From assembly GCA_902778135.1 (NCBI GenBank), contig CACYWP010000003.1, positions 148,476 through 212,475 on the forward strand: a DNA stretch of 64,000 nucleotides, in the 5' to 3' direction. The position numbers and the translations under genes are program-made. Origin of the DNA: an uncultured Coriobacteriaceae bacterium (GTDB lineage Bacteria; Actinomycetota; Coriobacteriia; Coriobacteriales; Atopobiaceae). Shown here in pieces: positions 42,600 to 51,535 of the stretch. The notes under the pieces were generated by a model. The model was not told the origin of the DNA. It did not search any database and saw only the letters and a list, made by a program, of their open reading frames with translations. Numbering within the stretch: position 1 is the stretch's first letter; every line of letters begins with the position of its first letter.

Positions 42600-45275
42600 C
42601 TAGATGGTCGCCTGTGCCCTCAGGTTCGCTGCGGTAACCCCTGAGATGAAGTCCTCGTACGTCGCCGTGGCCTCCTCGGCCATCCTCTGCGACATCTCCC
42701 GTTGTGCCTCGACATTCCTCTCTGCGTTGTCCTCGATGCTCACCCCGCCTCGCAGCGCGCGGTGCTGTGCCTCGATCTGGTCTGCCCGCTCGAGCCTCAC
42801 GTTCTCGAACCCGGCCTGTCGCGCCTTCGCCTCCCAGTCGAAGGCGAGCCCCGGGGTCCCCTCGACGACGAAGCCGTCGCTGCCCTTGCGTGAGACCCAG
42901 AGGTCTCCCATCCCGCACTTCTGCAGGAACACCTGGTATGAGAGGTCTACCCTCGCGGCCTCCGCGAACACGGGGGACATGGGTACGGTGACCGTACCGT
43001 CCTCGCCGATCTCCGAGCTCCCGGCGTCTCCGAACATCGGGCTCGCCGTCTCGTAGCTGTAGAGGAGCACATCGCCGTAGTCCTCGGTTCCGACGAGCCT
43101 GTTCTTCGTCCCCGATGCCCAGAAGTAGCTGGACACGCGCAGCGTGTCGCAGTCGAGCGTGCCGATGTCTCCGACGGTCGTGTCAACCTCCCATCCCCTG
43201 AGGGTGGTCCCGTTGAACTTGAGCTCGCCGCCGTACTGGCTGCCGGACGTGCTGAAGTAGATGCCGTGGTGGTACCCGGTCCCGCTGGGCCTGACGTATG
43301 CGTAGGGCCCGTTGCTGCCGATTCCGATCTCGTCGTATCCGTGTCCCGACGGATTGGCTTGTATGGCGCCTGTGTTGTTGCCCAGCGTGAGGTTCGCCCT
43401 TGACTCGCTGGTCGTCGACCTCGGGGTGAGCACGATGTTTCCGGTCGATGCGATGTTGAGCGACCTGTGGCTGCTGGAAGACGACCTCGATAGTACGATA
43501 TAGGCGTCGTCGTTCGGCGAGTCCCCGGTCTCGTGGATGTAGAGGCCGCGCGCCTCCTCGGTCGTCTTGCCGGTCGCCGTAATGACCGGCACGCTGACGA
43601 TGCCCATGGTCGTCGAGATCTTGCCGTTGGTCGAGTAGCCGTCGACCACGAGGACGAGCTGCCCCTCTGCCCAGATCCCGTTGTTGTCGAGGAGGCAGAT
43701 GACGTTCCCGGCGGCATCGAGCACGGTGATCGTGCCGTTCCTGTTGTTCGCTCCTCCGGCCGTAATGTTCGCCGCGACCCTGAGCGTGTCGTTGTCCAGG
43801 TCCCAGTAGTTGTACCCGTTGGGGTCCCCGATGTAGCCTGCCGTGATCTGCCCGGCGGTGACCATGTCGGCTGCGACGTGGCCTGGCACGAGCACGGTGC
43901 GGAACTCCCAGTTTCCGCTGCTGTCGCGCGAGTTGGCGAAGCGCAGGGCCCCGCCCCTCATCTCGGTAACCATGGATGCCTCGGCGCCTACAGCAGGGTC
44001 GCTCACCTCCACGTCGTAGGTGACCAGCCCCAGCCCCGGTACGAGGTAGGTCCATCCGCCTGAGTCGTTGATGGTCGTGTTGAGGCCGAGCAGCACCTGG
44101 TTGAGGTAGGTCGGGAACGACCCGGCCGCCTCGTTCCATGCCTTGTACATGCTCTCGAGGTCCTGCAGCGTCTGCAGGGCGGCGGCGGTCCGCTGCGTGT
44201 AGGTCTCGGTGGCGTTGCCGATCGTGAGCTTGGTGCCGCCGATGCCGTCGGTGAGGCTCTCGTCAATCTTGAGCACCCGCGCCTCGATGCGCACCGGGAC
44301 GGGGAAGGACGAGTCGACGACCCTGATCGTGTCACCGATGTCCGCTCCCTCGAAGTCCTCGCCGGCCCTCGCGAGCGCGATCACGTCGCACTGGTACTCG
44401 ACGATTGGCGCGCTGTGCCGCTCGAGCTCCTTTCTGGTGAGGGCGAGCAGCTCTGCGGGGTCCTCGCAGTCGTTGAAGAACACGACGCCCTCTGCCGGGA
44501 CCAGGGTGCCGTTGGGCCCGACCATCCCCCACGTGTTGACCAGTGCCGTGTTCTCGACGTACTCCTTGCCTCCATTGATGTCGGCGAAGTTGATGCGCCG
44601 GTGGTAGCCGCCGGTGAAGTCTCCCGCCTCGTCAAAGGCTGGGGTGCCCTTTCCGTAGCCGTATAGCCTCGTAACCACGTCGTCGTCGGCCACGGTTCGC
44701 ACTACGCCTGGCAGGTCGCGCCCGTACTCGAAGCGATGGGCCACCGATGCGCTGCCGCGCCTGTCGTAGAGCGAGATGATGCGCCTGGTGACGTAGTTCC
44801 CGGAGACGACGTAGCTCGCCTCGTACTCGCACTCGAAGGCTTTGCACAGGTCGATCAGCGCCTGGTATGCGTTCTCGTGGTAGTAGGACACGCTGGCCGT
44901 GTTGGCAACGTCGACGGTGCCGACCTCCCACCTGGTGCCCTGTAGGCACTTCTCTAGCGCGGACCGGGCGCTCGCGTTGCGGTTGCGCACCTCGACGTGC
45001 ATCTTGCGCGACAGCTCGCGCACCGAGCCCTGCAGGACGCAGGTGCCGTACGGGGGAACGTTGTCCTTGCGCTCCCCCTGCGGGCTCGTGCAGATCCACT
45101 CGCACCAGCGCCCCTTGGAGTCGCGCGCGACGACTCGGTCGTCCTTCTCGAGCGGCCCGGTCATGGTCAGCTCGAGCGTGTCGGTCCCGCCGACATCCCT
45201 CTTTCGCCTCGCCTCGAGCACGCCCTCCACGTCGCCGAACGGGGTGCCGAAGCGGTCGATTCTCAGGAATCGCAT
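42600..45275 (-). CDS. Tail-associated protein (Tal), Prophage_tail endopeptidase family
   Basis: 891 residues. The N-terminal ~380 residues follow the gp27-like tail hub pattern (RTVADDDVVTRLYGYGKG, GADIGDTIRVVD, ARVLKIDESLTDG) of the Prophage_tail family. The remainder is a beta-rich region (IYFSTSGSQYGGELKFNG) ending in a helical segment (EDNAERNVEAQREMSQRMAE). It forms the tail tip after Dit and often carries peptidoglycan-degrading activity. No catalytic residues were identified here. Confidence 0.8.
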   Translation of the reverse strand: MRFLRIDRFGTPFGDVEGVLEARRKRDVGGTDTLELTMTGPLEKDDRVVARDSKGRWCEWICTSPQGERKDNVPPYGTCVLQGSVRELSRKMHVEVRNRNASARSALEKCLQGTRWEVGTVDVANTASVSYYHENAYQALIDLCKAFECEYEASYVVSGNYVTRRIISLYDRRGSASVAHRFEYGRDLPGVVRTVADDDVVTRLYGYGKGTPAFDEAGDFTGGYHRRINFADINGGKEYVENTALVNTWGMVGPNGTLVPAEGVVFFNDCEDPAELLALTRKELERHSAPIVEYQCDVIALARAGEDFEGADIGDTIRVVDSSFPVPVRIEARVLKIDESLTDGIGGTKLTIGNATETYTQRTAAALQTLQDLESMYKAWNEAAGSFPTYLNQVLLGLNTTINDSGGWTYLVPGLGLVTYDVEVSDPAVGAEASMVTEMRGGALRFANSRDSSGNWEFRTVLVPGHVAADMVTAGQITAGYIGDPNGYNYWDLDNDTLRVAANITAGGANNRNGTITVLDAAGNVICLLDNNGIWAEGQLVLVVDGYSTNGKISTTMGIVSVPVITATGKTTEEARGLYIHETGDSPNDDAYIVLSRSSSSSHRSLNIASTGNIVLTPRSTTSESRANLTLGNNTGAIQANPSGHGYDEIGIGSNGPYAYVRPSGTGYHHGIYFSTSGSQYGGELKFNGTTLRGWEVDTTVGDIGTLDCDTLRVSSYFWASGTKNRLVGTEDYGDVLLYSYETASPMFGDAGSSEIGEDGTVTVPMSPVFAEAARVDLSYQVFLQKCGMGDLWVSRKGSDGFVVEGTPGLAFDWEAKARQAGFENVRLERADQIEAQHRALRGGVSIEDNAERNVEAQREMSQRMAEEATATYEDFISGVTAANLRAQATI

Positions 45276-45284
45276 GCGGTCTCC

Positions 45285-46061
45285 TTAGATCAGCGTGACT
45301 GGCTCGTACCAGACGGAGCCCGTACAGCCGGTTAGCCTCACGGTGTTCGACCCTGGCACGAGGGTCGGGTACTCGCTCGCCAGCGTGATCACGAGGTTCG
45401 TGCCGGTCGTGGTGAGGTAGGTCCGGCGCCTGCCGCAGTCTATGGTCACGGGCTGGGTGCCGCCCGTGCTCGTCTCGCGCTGGATGGTCGCGTCTCCGAT
45501 GCCGACCGACCAGGCCGAAGAGCTGGATGGCGTGATGCGGAACACCGGCCTTGTCGGACGGTTCCCGCCGACCTGCAGGGTCGTGGACCCGGATCCCAGG
45601 GCCTGCGTCACCGCCGGGCCGTACACGAATGGCATCGCATGGAGCGTGAGCGTGCACTGGCTCGCTGCCAGGACACCCCTCGCATCGCGCCTGTCCTCCC
45701 ACTGGCCGACCGTCAGCCTGCCACGGAACTCGCCGCCATAGGGACGCCAGCCTATGGTGGTGTCCGACCCGTTGAGTGCGCCGACCAGGGCCTTAGATGC
45801 TGGTACGCACGTCGGGTCTGTAGGCATGCCGTCGTCGCAGGCGATCACGTCGAGCTCGATGTCGCGGCGCAGCACGAACGCCGCGTCCGTAACGTCGTCG
45901 AGGGTCAGGTCGTGGCTGCCGTACATGCCTGCGATCTCGGTGAACGTGAGAACGGGCTCGGCCTGGCCGACCCTAAATCCGTCCTTTGCGAGCACGACGC
46001 CGTAGTCTGCCAGCTCGTGCCCGCCGATGGTCGCGTTGTAGGTGGGCCTCGTGACGATCAT
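45285..46061 (-). CDS. Distal tail protein (Dit)
   Basis: 258 residues, directly downstream of the tape measure gene (8-nt gap) and before Tal, the conserved Dit position. It has a Dit-like N-terminal belt (RPTYNATIGGHELADYGVV) and a galectin-like C-terminal half (CRRRTYLTTTG-like strands, VRLTGCTGSVWYEPVTLI). Dit forms the hexameric hub joining tail tube and tip. Confidence 0.78.
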   Translation of the reverse strand: MIVTRPTYNATIGGHELADYGVVLAKDGFRVGQAEPVLTFTEIAGMYGSHDLTLDDVTDAAFVLRRDIELDVIACDDGMPTDPTCVPASKALVGALNGSDTTIGWRPYGGEFRGRLTVGQWEDRRDARGVLAASQCTLTLHAMPFVYGPAVTQALGSGSTTLQVGGNRPTRPVFRITPSSSSAWSVGIGDATIQRETSTGGTQPVTIDCGRRRTYLTTTGTNLVITLASEYPTLVPGSNTVRLTGCTGSVWYEPVTLI

Positions 46062-46069
46062 GGGCCCTC

Positions 46070-48163
46070 CTATCCCCTGAATGCCAGCATGCCGAGCTCT
46101 GCATCAAGAGCCGTTGCCATGGTTCGCCCGTTGATGGTGATGCGCAGGCCGCCGAGTCTGGTGATCGCGCGCATGACCGCCTCGGTCACCTCGTCCTCGG
46201 TGATGCCTCTGCCGTCCATCTGGCTCTCGATGCCATCTGCGATCTCCTGGAAGCTCCTGCGGTTGAGCGGTAGTGCCGCCTCCTTGCCAGCCTCGCCGAG
46301 ACCGGCTATGGTCGGCGCGTTGAAGATTGCGCCATTGGCATACCAGTCAACGGAGATCGTGGCCGGGTCCGGGATCGTGCCCAGGACCGGTACCTCGATG
46401 TAGGAGCCCACGCTAATGTGCGGCAGCTTCAGGTCGGGCAGGCTCCACTCGAAGTTGAACAGCGACTTTATGCCCTCGACGATCTCGGACGCCTTGTCTT
46501 TCGCCGCCTGGATCTTCTCCTCGATGGTCTTCCTTATCGCCTCGAACTTCTCTGCTGCGGCGGTCTTGATGTTCTCGATGGCGGTTGCCACGTTGGTCTT
46601 GAACTGCTCCCACTGGACGGCGTTGTCCGCCAGGTTCTGCTTGATCTGGGCGACCATGTTGTCGAAGTCGCGCTTCAGGTTCACGAAGAACCCGACGATT
46701 CCCTTGATCACGTTGCCGACGTTGGTCTTGAACTGCTCCCACTGGACGGCGTTGTCCGCCAGGTTCTGCTTGATCTGCGTGACCATGTTGTTGAAGTCGC
46801 GCTTGAGCCCCTCCCAGAGGTCGGACAGCCCCTTGCAGAACGCCTCCCAGATGGCCTTGCCGGTCTCGGTCTCCGTGAAGAAGTACCTGAGGCCTGCGAC
46901 GAGCGCGGACACTGCGGTGACGACCAGGACGATCGGGTTTGCCATGAGCACGGCCCAGATGCCGGAGAGCAGCGCGGGAAGCCCCATCAGCGTGCCGACC
47001 AGCTTGAGGGCCATGAACCCCTCGATCGCCCCGACGATGCCGGATATGGCGGCCGCCACGAAGTCACCGTTGTCCACTATCCACTGCAGGGCGCCGTCGA
47101 TGAACCCGACCATGGTGTCTGCGAAGCTCTTGAGCCCGTCGCTATTGGCGAAGTTTGTGAGCATGTTGCCGATGGCCTCGCCGATCTTGCCCAGGTTCTC
47201 GCCGATCTTTGTGTCTGCGATCTTGTCCCTGAGGTAGGCCACGCCCTCGGCTACCTTCACCATTGCATCTCGGATGCCGTACGACATCTTGTCGATGGTC
47301 GCGGCGATGTTCTCGCCACCAGCGGCCTTGATGATGGCTTCCCATCCTCGCGAGATTCGGTTCGTGACGTTCTCGATGGTCGTGCCGATGCCGCCGGTCA
47401 TGGCTCTGGCCTGTTCCTCGAACGATTCCATGGATTCGGTGCCGTTCTGGTCCAGGTCGACGATCGCCTGCAGGAAGTCGTTCCACGATACGGTGCCGTT
47501 CTCGAGCGCCAGCCGCAGGTCCTCGCTGCTCTTTCCTGTGCCTAGCATGTACTCCGCGATGGTGGAAAGCTGAGCGGGAATGTACTGCTGCAGCGAGTAC
47601 CACTGCTGCGTTGTCGCGCTTCCCTTGCCCAGGATTCGGTTGAGCATGGAGGTGGCGTTGGTCATATCTGCGGTGTTCGCACCCGTCGCGAGCATCATGT
47701 CGTTGAATCCCAGCGCCGCCTTGGTGGCGAGGTCCAGGTCGCCGGTCGAGTCAGCGATGCTCTGCGTGAGCCTTACCATCTCATCGCTCGATGTTGGCAG
47801 GCCGTCCAGATGGTCGCTGATCGTCTGGATTGACTTCGCCGCGTCGTCTGCGCTGTACCCCAGCGCCTGCATCACCTTCGGGTAGTTGTTGATGGTGTCG
47901 TAGCGTTGGATACCGGCGCCGAGACCGCTCATGATGGTGTCGATGCCGCTGCTGATGGCGTTGCCGAGGGCTGTCCCTATGGCGATCTTCATGGTCGAGA
48001 GGCCTTTGGCGAGTCCCTCGCCGAGCTCCTTGCCGGACTTCTCGCCCGTCGATCTAGCGTTGAGCCCGTCCGAGATCGCCTTCTGGGCGCCCTGCATAGA
48101 TGGGATGATGGTCACGTACGCCTGGGCGACCTCCGTGTGCTGTCCGCCTGGCACTGCGATCAC
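46070..48163 (-). CDS. Tail tape measure protein
   Basis: 697 residues, short for a tape measure. The N-terminal TP901-type core (AQAYVTIIPSMQGAQKAISD, LSTMKIAIGTALGNAISSGI) is followed by helices, two hydrophobic segments (LPALLSGIWAVLMANPIVL, VVTAVSALVAGL), and an internal duplication of KRDFNNMVTQIKQNLADN. The length of the protein sets the tail length. The GTG start overlaps AAAGGCAG and lies 6 nt after the upstream stop. Confidence 0.9.
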   Translation of the reverse strand: MIAVPGGQHTEVAQAYVTIIPSMQGAQKAISDGLNARSTGEKSGKELGEGLAKGLSTMKIAIGTALGNAISSGIDTIMSGLGAGIQRYDTINNYPKVMQALGYSADDAAKSIQTISDHLDGLPTSSDEMVRLTQSIADSTGDLDLATKAALGFNDMMLATGANTADMTNATSMLNRILGKGSATTQQWYSLQQYIPAQLSTIAEYMLGTGKSSEDLRLALENGTVSWNDFLQAIVDLDQNGTESMESFEEQARAMTGGIGTTIENVTNRISRGWEAIIKAAGGENIAATIDKMSYGIRDAMVKVAEGVAYLRDKIADTKIGENLGKIGEAIGNMLTNFANSDGLKSFADTMVGFIDGALQWIVDNGDFVAAAISGIVGAIEGFMALKLVGTLMGLPALLSGIWAVLMANPIVLVVTAVSALVAGLRYFFTETETGKAIWEAFCKGLSDLWEGLKRDFNNMVTQIKQNLADNAVQWEQFKTNVGNVIKGIVGFFVNLKRDFDNMVAQIKQNLADNAVQWEQFKTNVATAIENIKTAAAEKFEAIRKTIEEKIQAAKDKASEIVEGIKSLFNFEWSLPDLKLPHISVGSYIEVPVLGTIPDPATISVDWYANGAIFNAPTIAGLGEAGKEAALPLNRRSFQEIADGIESQMDGRGITEDEVTEAVMRAITRLGGLRITINGRTMATALDAELGMLAFRG
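46590..46804. repeat. 86-bp tandem duplication inside the tape measure gene
   Basis: 46590-46675 and 46719-46804 differ at 3 positions only and are spaced 129 bp (43 codons) apart, so the reading frame is kept. The DNA identity is higher than needed for protein identity, which points to a recent duplication. Confidence 0.9.
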
Positions 48164-48169
48164 CTGCCT

Positions 48170-48574
48170 TTATTCTTCTGGGGTATGGTTCTTGCGCCTG
48201 CGCGCCGCCTCGCCCTTGGCCTTCCACCAGCCGTCGAAGCTGGTGGCCGGTATGGGCTCCTTGCCGATGCGCTTCTCTCCCAGCGCCGCGTCGGTGACGC
48301 CTGGGCGCTTGTAGGGCCTCGGGCGCTTTGGCTTGTGGCCCTTCTTCGAGTGGGCGGCCTCGAACATGTACTGGATGATCCGCAGCTCGTCCACGATGTC
48401 TGCAAGCACCCACGGCACGCGTTGCGGCTCGGACCATTCGAGGTACTCGGCCTCCTTGGGATGCGTCTCCCGGAAGAATCGCGAGTCTCCGTCGAGGTTC
48501 TCGGTGAAGTGGCGGAGGGACGCCCACGAGAGCGCCCCTCCAACGTCAGCTATGGTGTATCCGGTCCTCGTCAT
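48170..48574 (-). CDS. Tail assembly chaperone, second frame (DUF5361-like)
   Basis: 134 residues from its own ATG, starting TRTGYTIADVGGALSWASLR, a DUF5361/gpT-like signature. The reading frame is open further upstream to the first chaperone gene and lies in the -1 frame relative to it, with upstream residues (ALDYDLMTRTGY) continuing the family consensus. It is therefore probably made mostly as a frameshift fusion with the 48933 gene, and the ATG at 48574 may not be used. It ends with a basic tail (ARRRKNHTPEE). Confidence 0.78.
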   Translation of the reverse strand: MTRTGYTIADVGGALSWASLRHFTENLDGDSRFFRETHPKEAEYLEWSEPQRVPWVLADIVDELRIIQYMFEAAHSKKGHKPKRPRPYKRPGVTDAALGEKRIGKEPIPATSFDGWWKAKGEAARRRKNHTPEE

Positions 48575-48624
48575 GAGGTCGTAGTCGAGCGCCGACCAGT
48601 GGCCGGAGATGGCGCGCGTCAGGC

Positions 48625-48933
48625 TCAGGATTCCCCCAGGCCCTCCTCACCGTCCTCCATGGTGGCTACCCATGCGGACGTGAGGTTCTTGAAGTCGCCG
48701 AGGGGCATGGAGTCCACCACGTCCTTGCCGAGCCAGCCGTTGAACATCTCGCGCATGAGGTTGAAGAAGTCGCCCTGCTCGAGGTCGCCGCCGTCCAGCA
48801 TGTCCACGATGTGCATCGCCTCGTCGGTCGAGAGACCGGCGGGCAGCGGGAACGTGTAGACCTTGCCGCCGATCTCAACCTCTGCGAGCTTGTCGTCCTC
48901 CTGCAGGGGCTTGTAGTCGAGTCGTCTGGCCAT
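48625..48933 (-). CDS. Tail assembly chaperone, first frame (gpG-like)
   Basis: 102 residues of a small acidic helical protein (TDEAMHIVDMLDGGDLEQGD) between major tail protein and tape measure genes, the fixed location of tail chaperones. It ends in EGLGES. The candidate slippery site GGGGGAA is at 48631-48637, just before the stop. The ATG follows the major tail protein stop with no gap (TAAATG). Confidence 0.82.
   Translation of the reverse strand: MARRLDYKPLQEDDKLAEVEIGGKVYTFPLPAGLSTDEAMHIVDMLDGGDLEQGDFFNLMREMFNGWLGKDVVDSMPLGDFKNLTSAWVATMEDGEEGLGES
48631..48637 (-). other. Candidate -1 ribosomal frameshift site
   Basis: On the minus strand G-GGG-GAA: a GGG codon can slip back one nucleotide onto GGG. 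The -1 frame then reads ILSLTRAISGHWSALDYDLM into the DUF5361-like frame. The stop of the zero frame is 4 nt further. Confidence 0.6.
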
Positions 48934-49518
48934 TTACGCCGCCACCTTCTGTCCGTCGTCGGTGTAGATGTAGATCGACTCGCCGTGCCCGTCGTCGTAG
49001 CAGTCGAGGGTGAGCGGCAGCGCGATCGGGTCGGTCGCGTTGAAGGTGATCTCGTCGAGCGAGGTGATCTGGCCCACGGGGACCACGATCATCATGCGCA
49101 TGTCGCCGTCCTTCATGCGGAACACCCACGTCCTGCGGGGCGGCAGGTGCGCGCCGATGCGGATGGTGATCAGCTCGCCATGCTCCTCGTTGGCAGGGGT
49201 GCGCGTGACGTTGTCGGGGCCCAGCGCCTGGCACCAGGCCTCGTAGTCGAGCTGGATGATGGTCCACGAGAGCTGGCCCGTGAACGTCTCGAGCACCTTG
49301 CGGATGGTGGCGCCGTTCCACTCGGTGATGTCGGATGTGTTGTACTCGGTCGAGAGCGAGAGGCCCTCGTTGTTGCAGTAGCCGGAGTCCTCGAAGGACT
49401 GGGGCAGCTCGTCGAGGATCTCGTCGGGGACCTCGGTGCCGAGCGGTGCGGACGCGATGGCGCCCGTCACGGACTGGTCGGCGAGGCCCACATAGACCTT
49501 GCTCTGGTCGGTTGCCAT
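48934..49518 (-). CDS. Major tail protein
   Basis: 194 residues, beta-rich, with the position and size of siphovirus tail-tube proteins. The segment SDITEWNGATIRKVLETFTG and the following IIQLDYEAWCQ resemble actinobacterial phage major tail proteins. GGAGGTC lies 9 nt upstream of the ATG. The 142-bp gap upstream holds a hairpin (TAGCCC/GGGCTA near 49647-49665), perhaps an RNA end or stabiliser for this highly expressed gene. Confidence 0.82.
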   Translation of the reverse strand: MATDQSKVYVGLADQSVTGAIASAPLGTEVPDEILDELPQSFEDSGYCNNEGLSLSTEYNTSDITEWNGATIRKVLETFTGQLSWTIIQLDYEAWCQALGPDNVTRTPANEEHGELITIRIGAHLPPRRTWVFRMKDGDMRMMIVVPVGQITSLDEITFNATDPIALPLTLDCYDDGHGESIYIYTDDGQKVAA

Positions 49519-49660
49519 GGGTTGACCTCCTTGGTCCTAACTTGCCGCCTAGTTGCCGCAGAATCACAATGCTTTGCAAAACCGCAGGTAGACGGCTTGT
49601 TGTAAGCCCGTTTGAGGGCCGTTTCACTTGCTTTTGGGTATCTGTAGCCCCCTTTTCGGG

Positions 49661-50080
49661 CTATTCGGGCCAGTCCGGCAGCTCCCTCGGGGCGGCCCGG
49701 CACACGACCTGGGCGCCCACGGTGTAGCGCGGGATGTTGGGGTGCTCCGGGTCGGGGTTCGGGTAGGGCTCGCGGTCGATCTCGCCGCCGTAGCACTGCA
49801 CGCCGCCCACCATGCGGCCCTTGAGGGCGCGCACGATGCCGCACACCGTGCCAGCCAGCCGTGCCGCCTCCTCGTGGGTCTCTGCCCTCACGTCGATGCT
49901 CAGGCTGAACAGGTCCTGCACGAGGTTCATGCGGTAGCCGGACCCCAGGGCCCATGGCATGACGTGCGGGAGCGTGGATCCGATGTCGGAGGGCACGGGA
50001 GGGGCGCACGATGCGATGCCCAAGCCGTTGAAGACCTCCTGCATGGCGTCCTCGATGTCGATGGATGCGAGCACCTCCAT
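49661..50080 (-). CDS. Tail terminator / tail completion protein
   Basis: 139 residues, following the gp10-like gene by 3 nt in the order connector, head closure, gp10-like, tail terminator. SIDIEDAMQEVFNGLGIASC and EEAARLAGTVCGIVRALKG fit the alpha/beta fold of tail terminators. Assigned mainly by position. Confidence 0.6.
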   Translation of the reverse strand: MEVLASIDIEDAMQEVFNGLGIASCAPPVPSDIGSTLPHVMPWALGSGYRMNLVQDLFSLSIDVRAETHEEAARLAGTVCGIVRALKGRMVGGVQCYGGEIDREPYPNPDPEHPNIPRYTVGAQVVCRAAPRELPDWPE

Positions 50081-50083
50081 GGC

Positions 50084-50347
50084 CTACCTCCTTGCCCTTG
50101 CCGCCCTTGACAGCACCTTGTTCGTGGCCTCGGCCACGCACGCCTTGTGGGTCCTCGCCCACACGGAGGCGCCTGCGCGGCCGGACCCGCCGTAGTTCCA
50201 GTGCAGGTCGTGGTTTGCCTCGAACCCCTCGCCTGCCTCGGTCGCTATCTGGTCGGCGACGCTGTTGCAGAGCGCCGCGACCTTCGGGCTGTTGAGGATC
50301 GCGTAGAAGCCTGCGGAGATGAACTTGATTCGTATCTTGGTCGCCAT
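50084..50347 (-). CDS. HK97 gp10-like head-tail joining protein
   Basis: 87 residues: IKFISAGFYAILNSPKVAAL followed by a helix and FEANHDLHWNYGGSGRAGAS, ending in a basic helix (NKVLSRAARARR), the pattern of the HK97 gp10 family. Two adjacent ATGs (50350, 50347) overlap the stop of the preceding gene (ATGATG). GGAG is upstream. Confidence 0.78.
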   Translation of the reverse strand: MATKIRIKFISAGFYAILNSPKVAALCNSVADQIATEAGEGFEANHDLHWNYGGSGRAGASVWARTHKACVAEATNKVLSRAARARR

Positions 50348-50685
50348 CATCCGCTCCAAACCGCGATGTCGCACTGCAGGTGGTCGAGTGCGCCGGTCGG
50401 CGACTCCCACTCGGTGGGGTCGCCCATGACCTCGTAGGTCACGCTGCCGACGATGATCCGGTCGCCGTTTTTGATGTCCGAGCCCGGTGGCGCGTAGAGC
50501 GGCCTGGTGGTCTCGGCGTGCGTGGCGCGGTCGGTCATGGCCCGGCGGCTCGCGTCTCGCTGCACGGAGCAGCCCTCGATCTCGTGGGCCTCGGCGCGCG
50601 TCCAGTCCCTGGACTCGTGGCCGCGAGCGGTGACGGTCGGCGCCCTGAGCACCGTGATCGTCGTGTTGCAGAAGCTGGACAGCAT
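50347..50685 (-). CDS. Phage head closure protein
   Basis: 112 residues with a small SH3-like beta barrel expected: TTITVLRAPTVTARG, GDRIIVGSVTYEVMGDPTEW and HLQCDIAVW. Position between gp6-like connector and gp10-like protein supports head closure (stopper) function. Confidence 0.68.
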   Translation of the reverse strand: MLSSFCNTTITVLRAPTVTARGHESRDWTRAEAHEIEGCSVQRDASRRAMTDRATHAETTRPLYAPPGSDIKNGDRIIVGSVTYEVMGDPTEWESPTGALDHLQCDIAVWSG

Positions 50686-50688
50686 CTC

Positions 50689-51282
50689 TTACACCCCCGG
50701 TGGCAGGACGTAGGGCTCGAGCGCGAGCTTGTCGCGCACCGAGAGGTTGACGCCGCCCGATGCGAGCGACGCGTCCTCGGTGTAGGTGATCGACTGGTCG
50801 CCCGTGGTCTCGCTGCGCACGCCGAACGGCAGCGCCACGGTGTGGAGCACGCGGTGCGCGACGAGCTGCTTGAGGTCGTGGGGGACCTCCGGCAGGCCCG
50901 CCGTGTAGGCGACGTCTATGCCGCCCCAGGTGGGCGACCAGTTGCGGAAGCAGCAGCGGCGCAGGAGCCCCTCGGGCCGCCACTCCCATTGCCCCTCGGC
51001 GAGCTCCGTGCCGTCCTCCGTGACGGTGCCGACGGCCGAGACGTAGAGCGCCGGGAGCCTGATCACGCGCCCCCTGGCTGAGAAGTTGGCGACGCACGGC
51101 AGCTCCGGGGCCACATGCCAGCCGCAGTGCAGGCGGATCGCCGCGCTCACGCCCTCGAGCGTGGACTCCAGGTCTGACCTCTTGGCCCACTTGTTTGCCG
51201 TCATGGAGTTGAACTCCTCGACGGAGAGCAGCGGTGGCAGCGCCTCGGCGTCGACCTGGTAGCCCCATGGCGTGAAGATCAT
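50689..51282 (-). CDS. Head-tail connector protein (gp6-like)
   Basis: 197 residues. An all-helical N-terminal part (LPPLLSVEEFNSMTANKWAK, LEGVSAAIRLHCGWHV) and a central beta region (LPALYVSAVGTVTEDGTELA ... WGGIDVAYTAGLPEVPHDLK) match phage adaptor proteins that bind the portal. The W-G-x-I-x-V-x-Y-x-A-G-L-P pattern is common in actinophage gp6-like proteins. Confidence 0.75.
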   Translation of the reverse strand: MIFTPWGYQVDAEALPPLLSVEEFNSMTANKWAKRSDLESTLEGVSAAIRLHCGWHVAPELPCVANFSARGRVIRLPALYVSAVGTVTEDGTELAEGQWEWRPEGLLRRCCFRNWSPTWGGIDVAYTAGLPEVPHDLKQLVAHRVLHTVALPFGVRSETTGDQSITYTEDASLASGGVNLSVRDKLALEPYVLPPGV

Positions 51283-51291
51283 GGCGGCCCC

Positions 51292-51462
51292 CTACTTGGT
51301 CTGGTCCTCGGTCACCTTCTCGGCGCTGGCCGGTGCCTTGGTCTTTGCGGCGCCCTTGGGCGACGGCTTGGCCTTCGGCTTGTATGGCTCGGCGCCCTTG
51401 GGCACGTCCTTGTCGTCGAACTGGAAGATGCCGTTCTTGTATCGGTAGATCTTGAGTGCCAT
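51292..51462 (-). CDS. Small Lys/Pro/Ala-rich protein between capsid and connector genes
   Basis: 56 residues: ALKIYRYKNGIFQFDDKDVP, then a Lys/Pro/Ala tail (KPKAKPSPKGAAKTKAP). AAAGGGG precedes the ATG by 8 nt and the gene fills the gap between capsid and connector genes, so it is likely real. Similar tiny proteins occur at this place in other siphophages, without known function. Confidence 0.65.
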   Translation of the reverse strand: MALKIYRYKNGIFQFDDKDVPKGAEPYKPKAKPSPKGAAKTKAPASAEKVTEDQTK

Positions 51463-51535
51463 TTGTGGCCCCTTTCTATGGAGGTGGGGCGGGCCCCGGC
51501 ACCGGGGTCCGCCCCGCCCTCAAGCCGAGGTGGGA

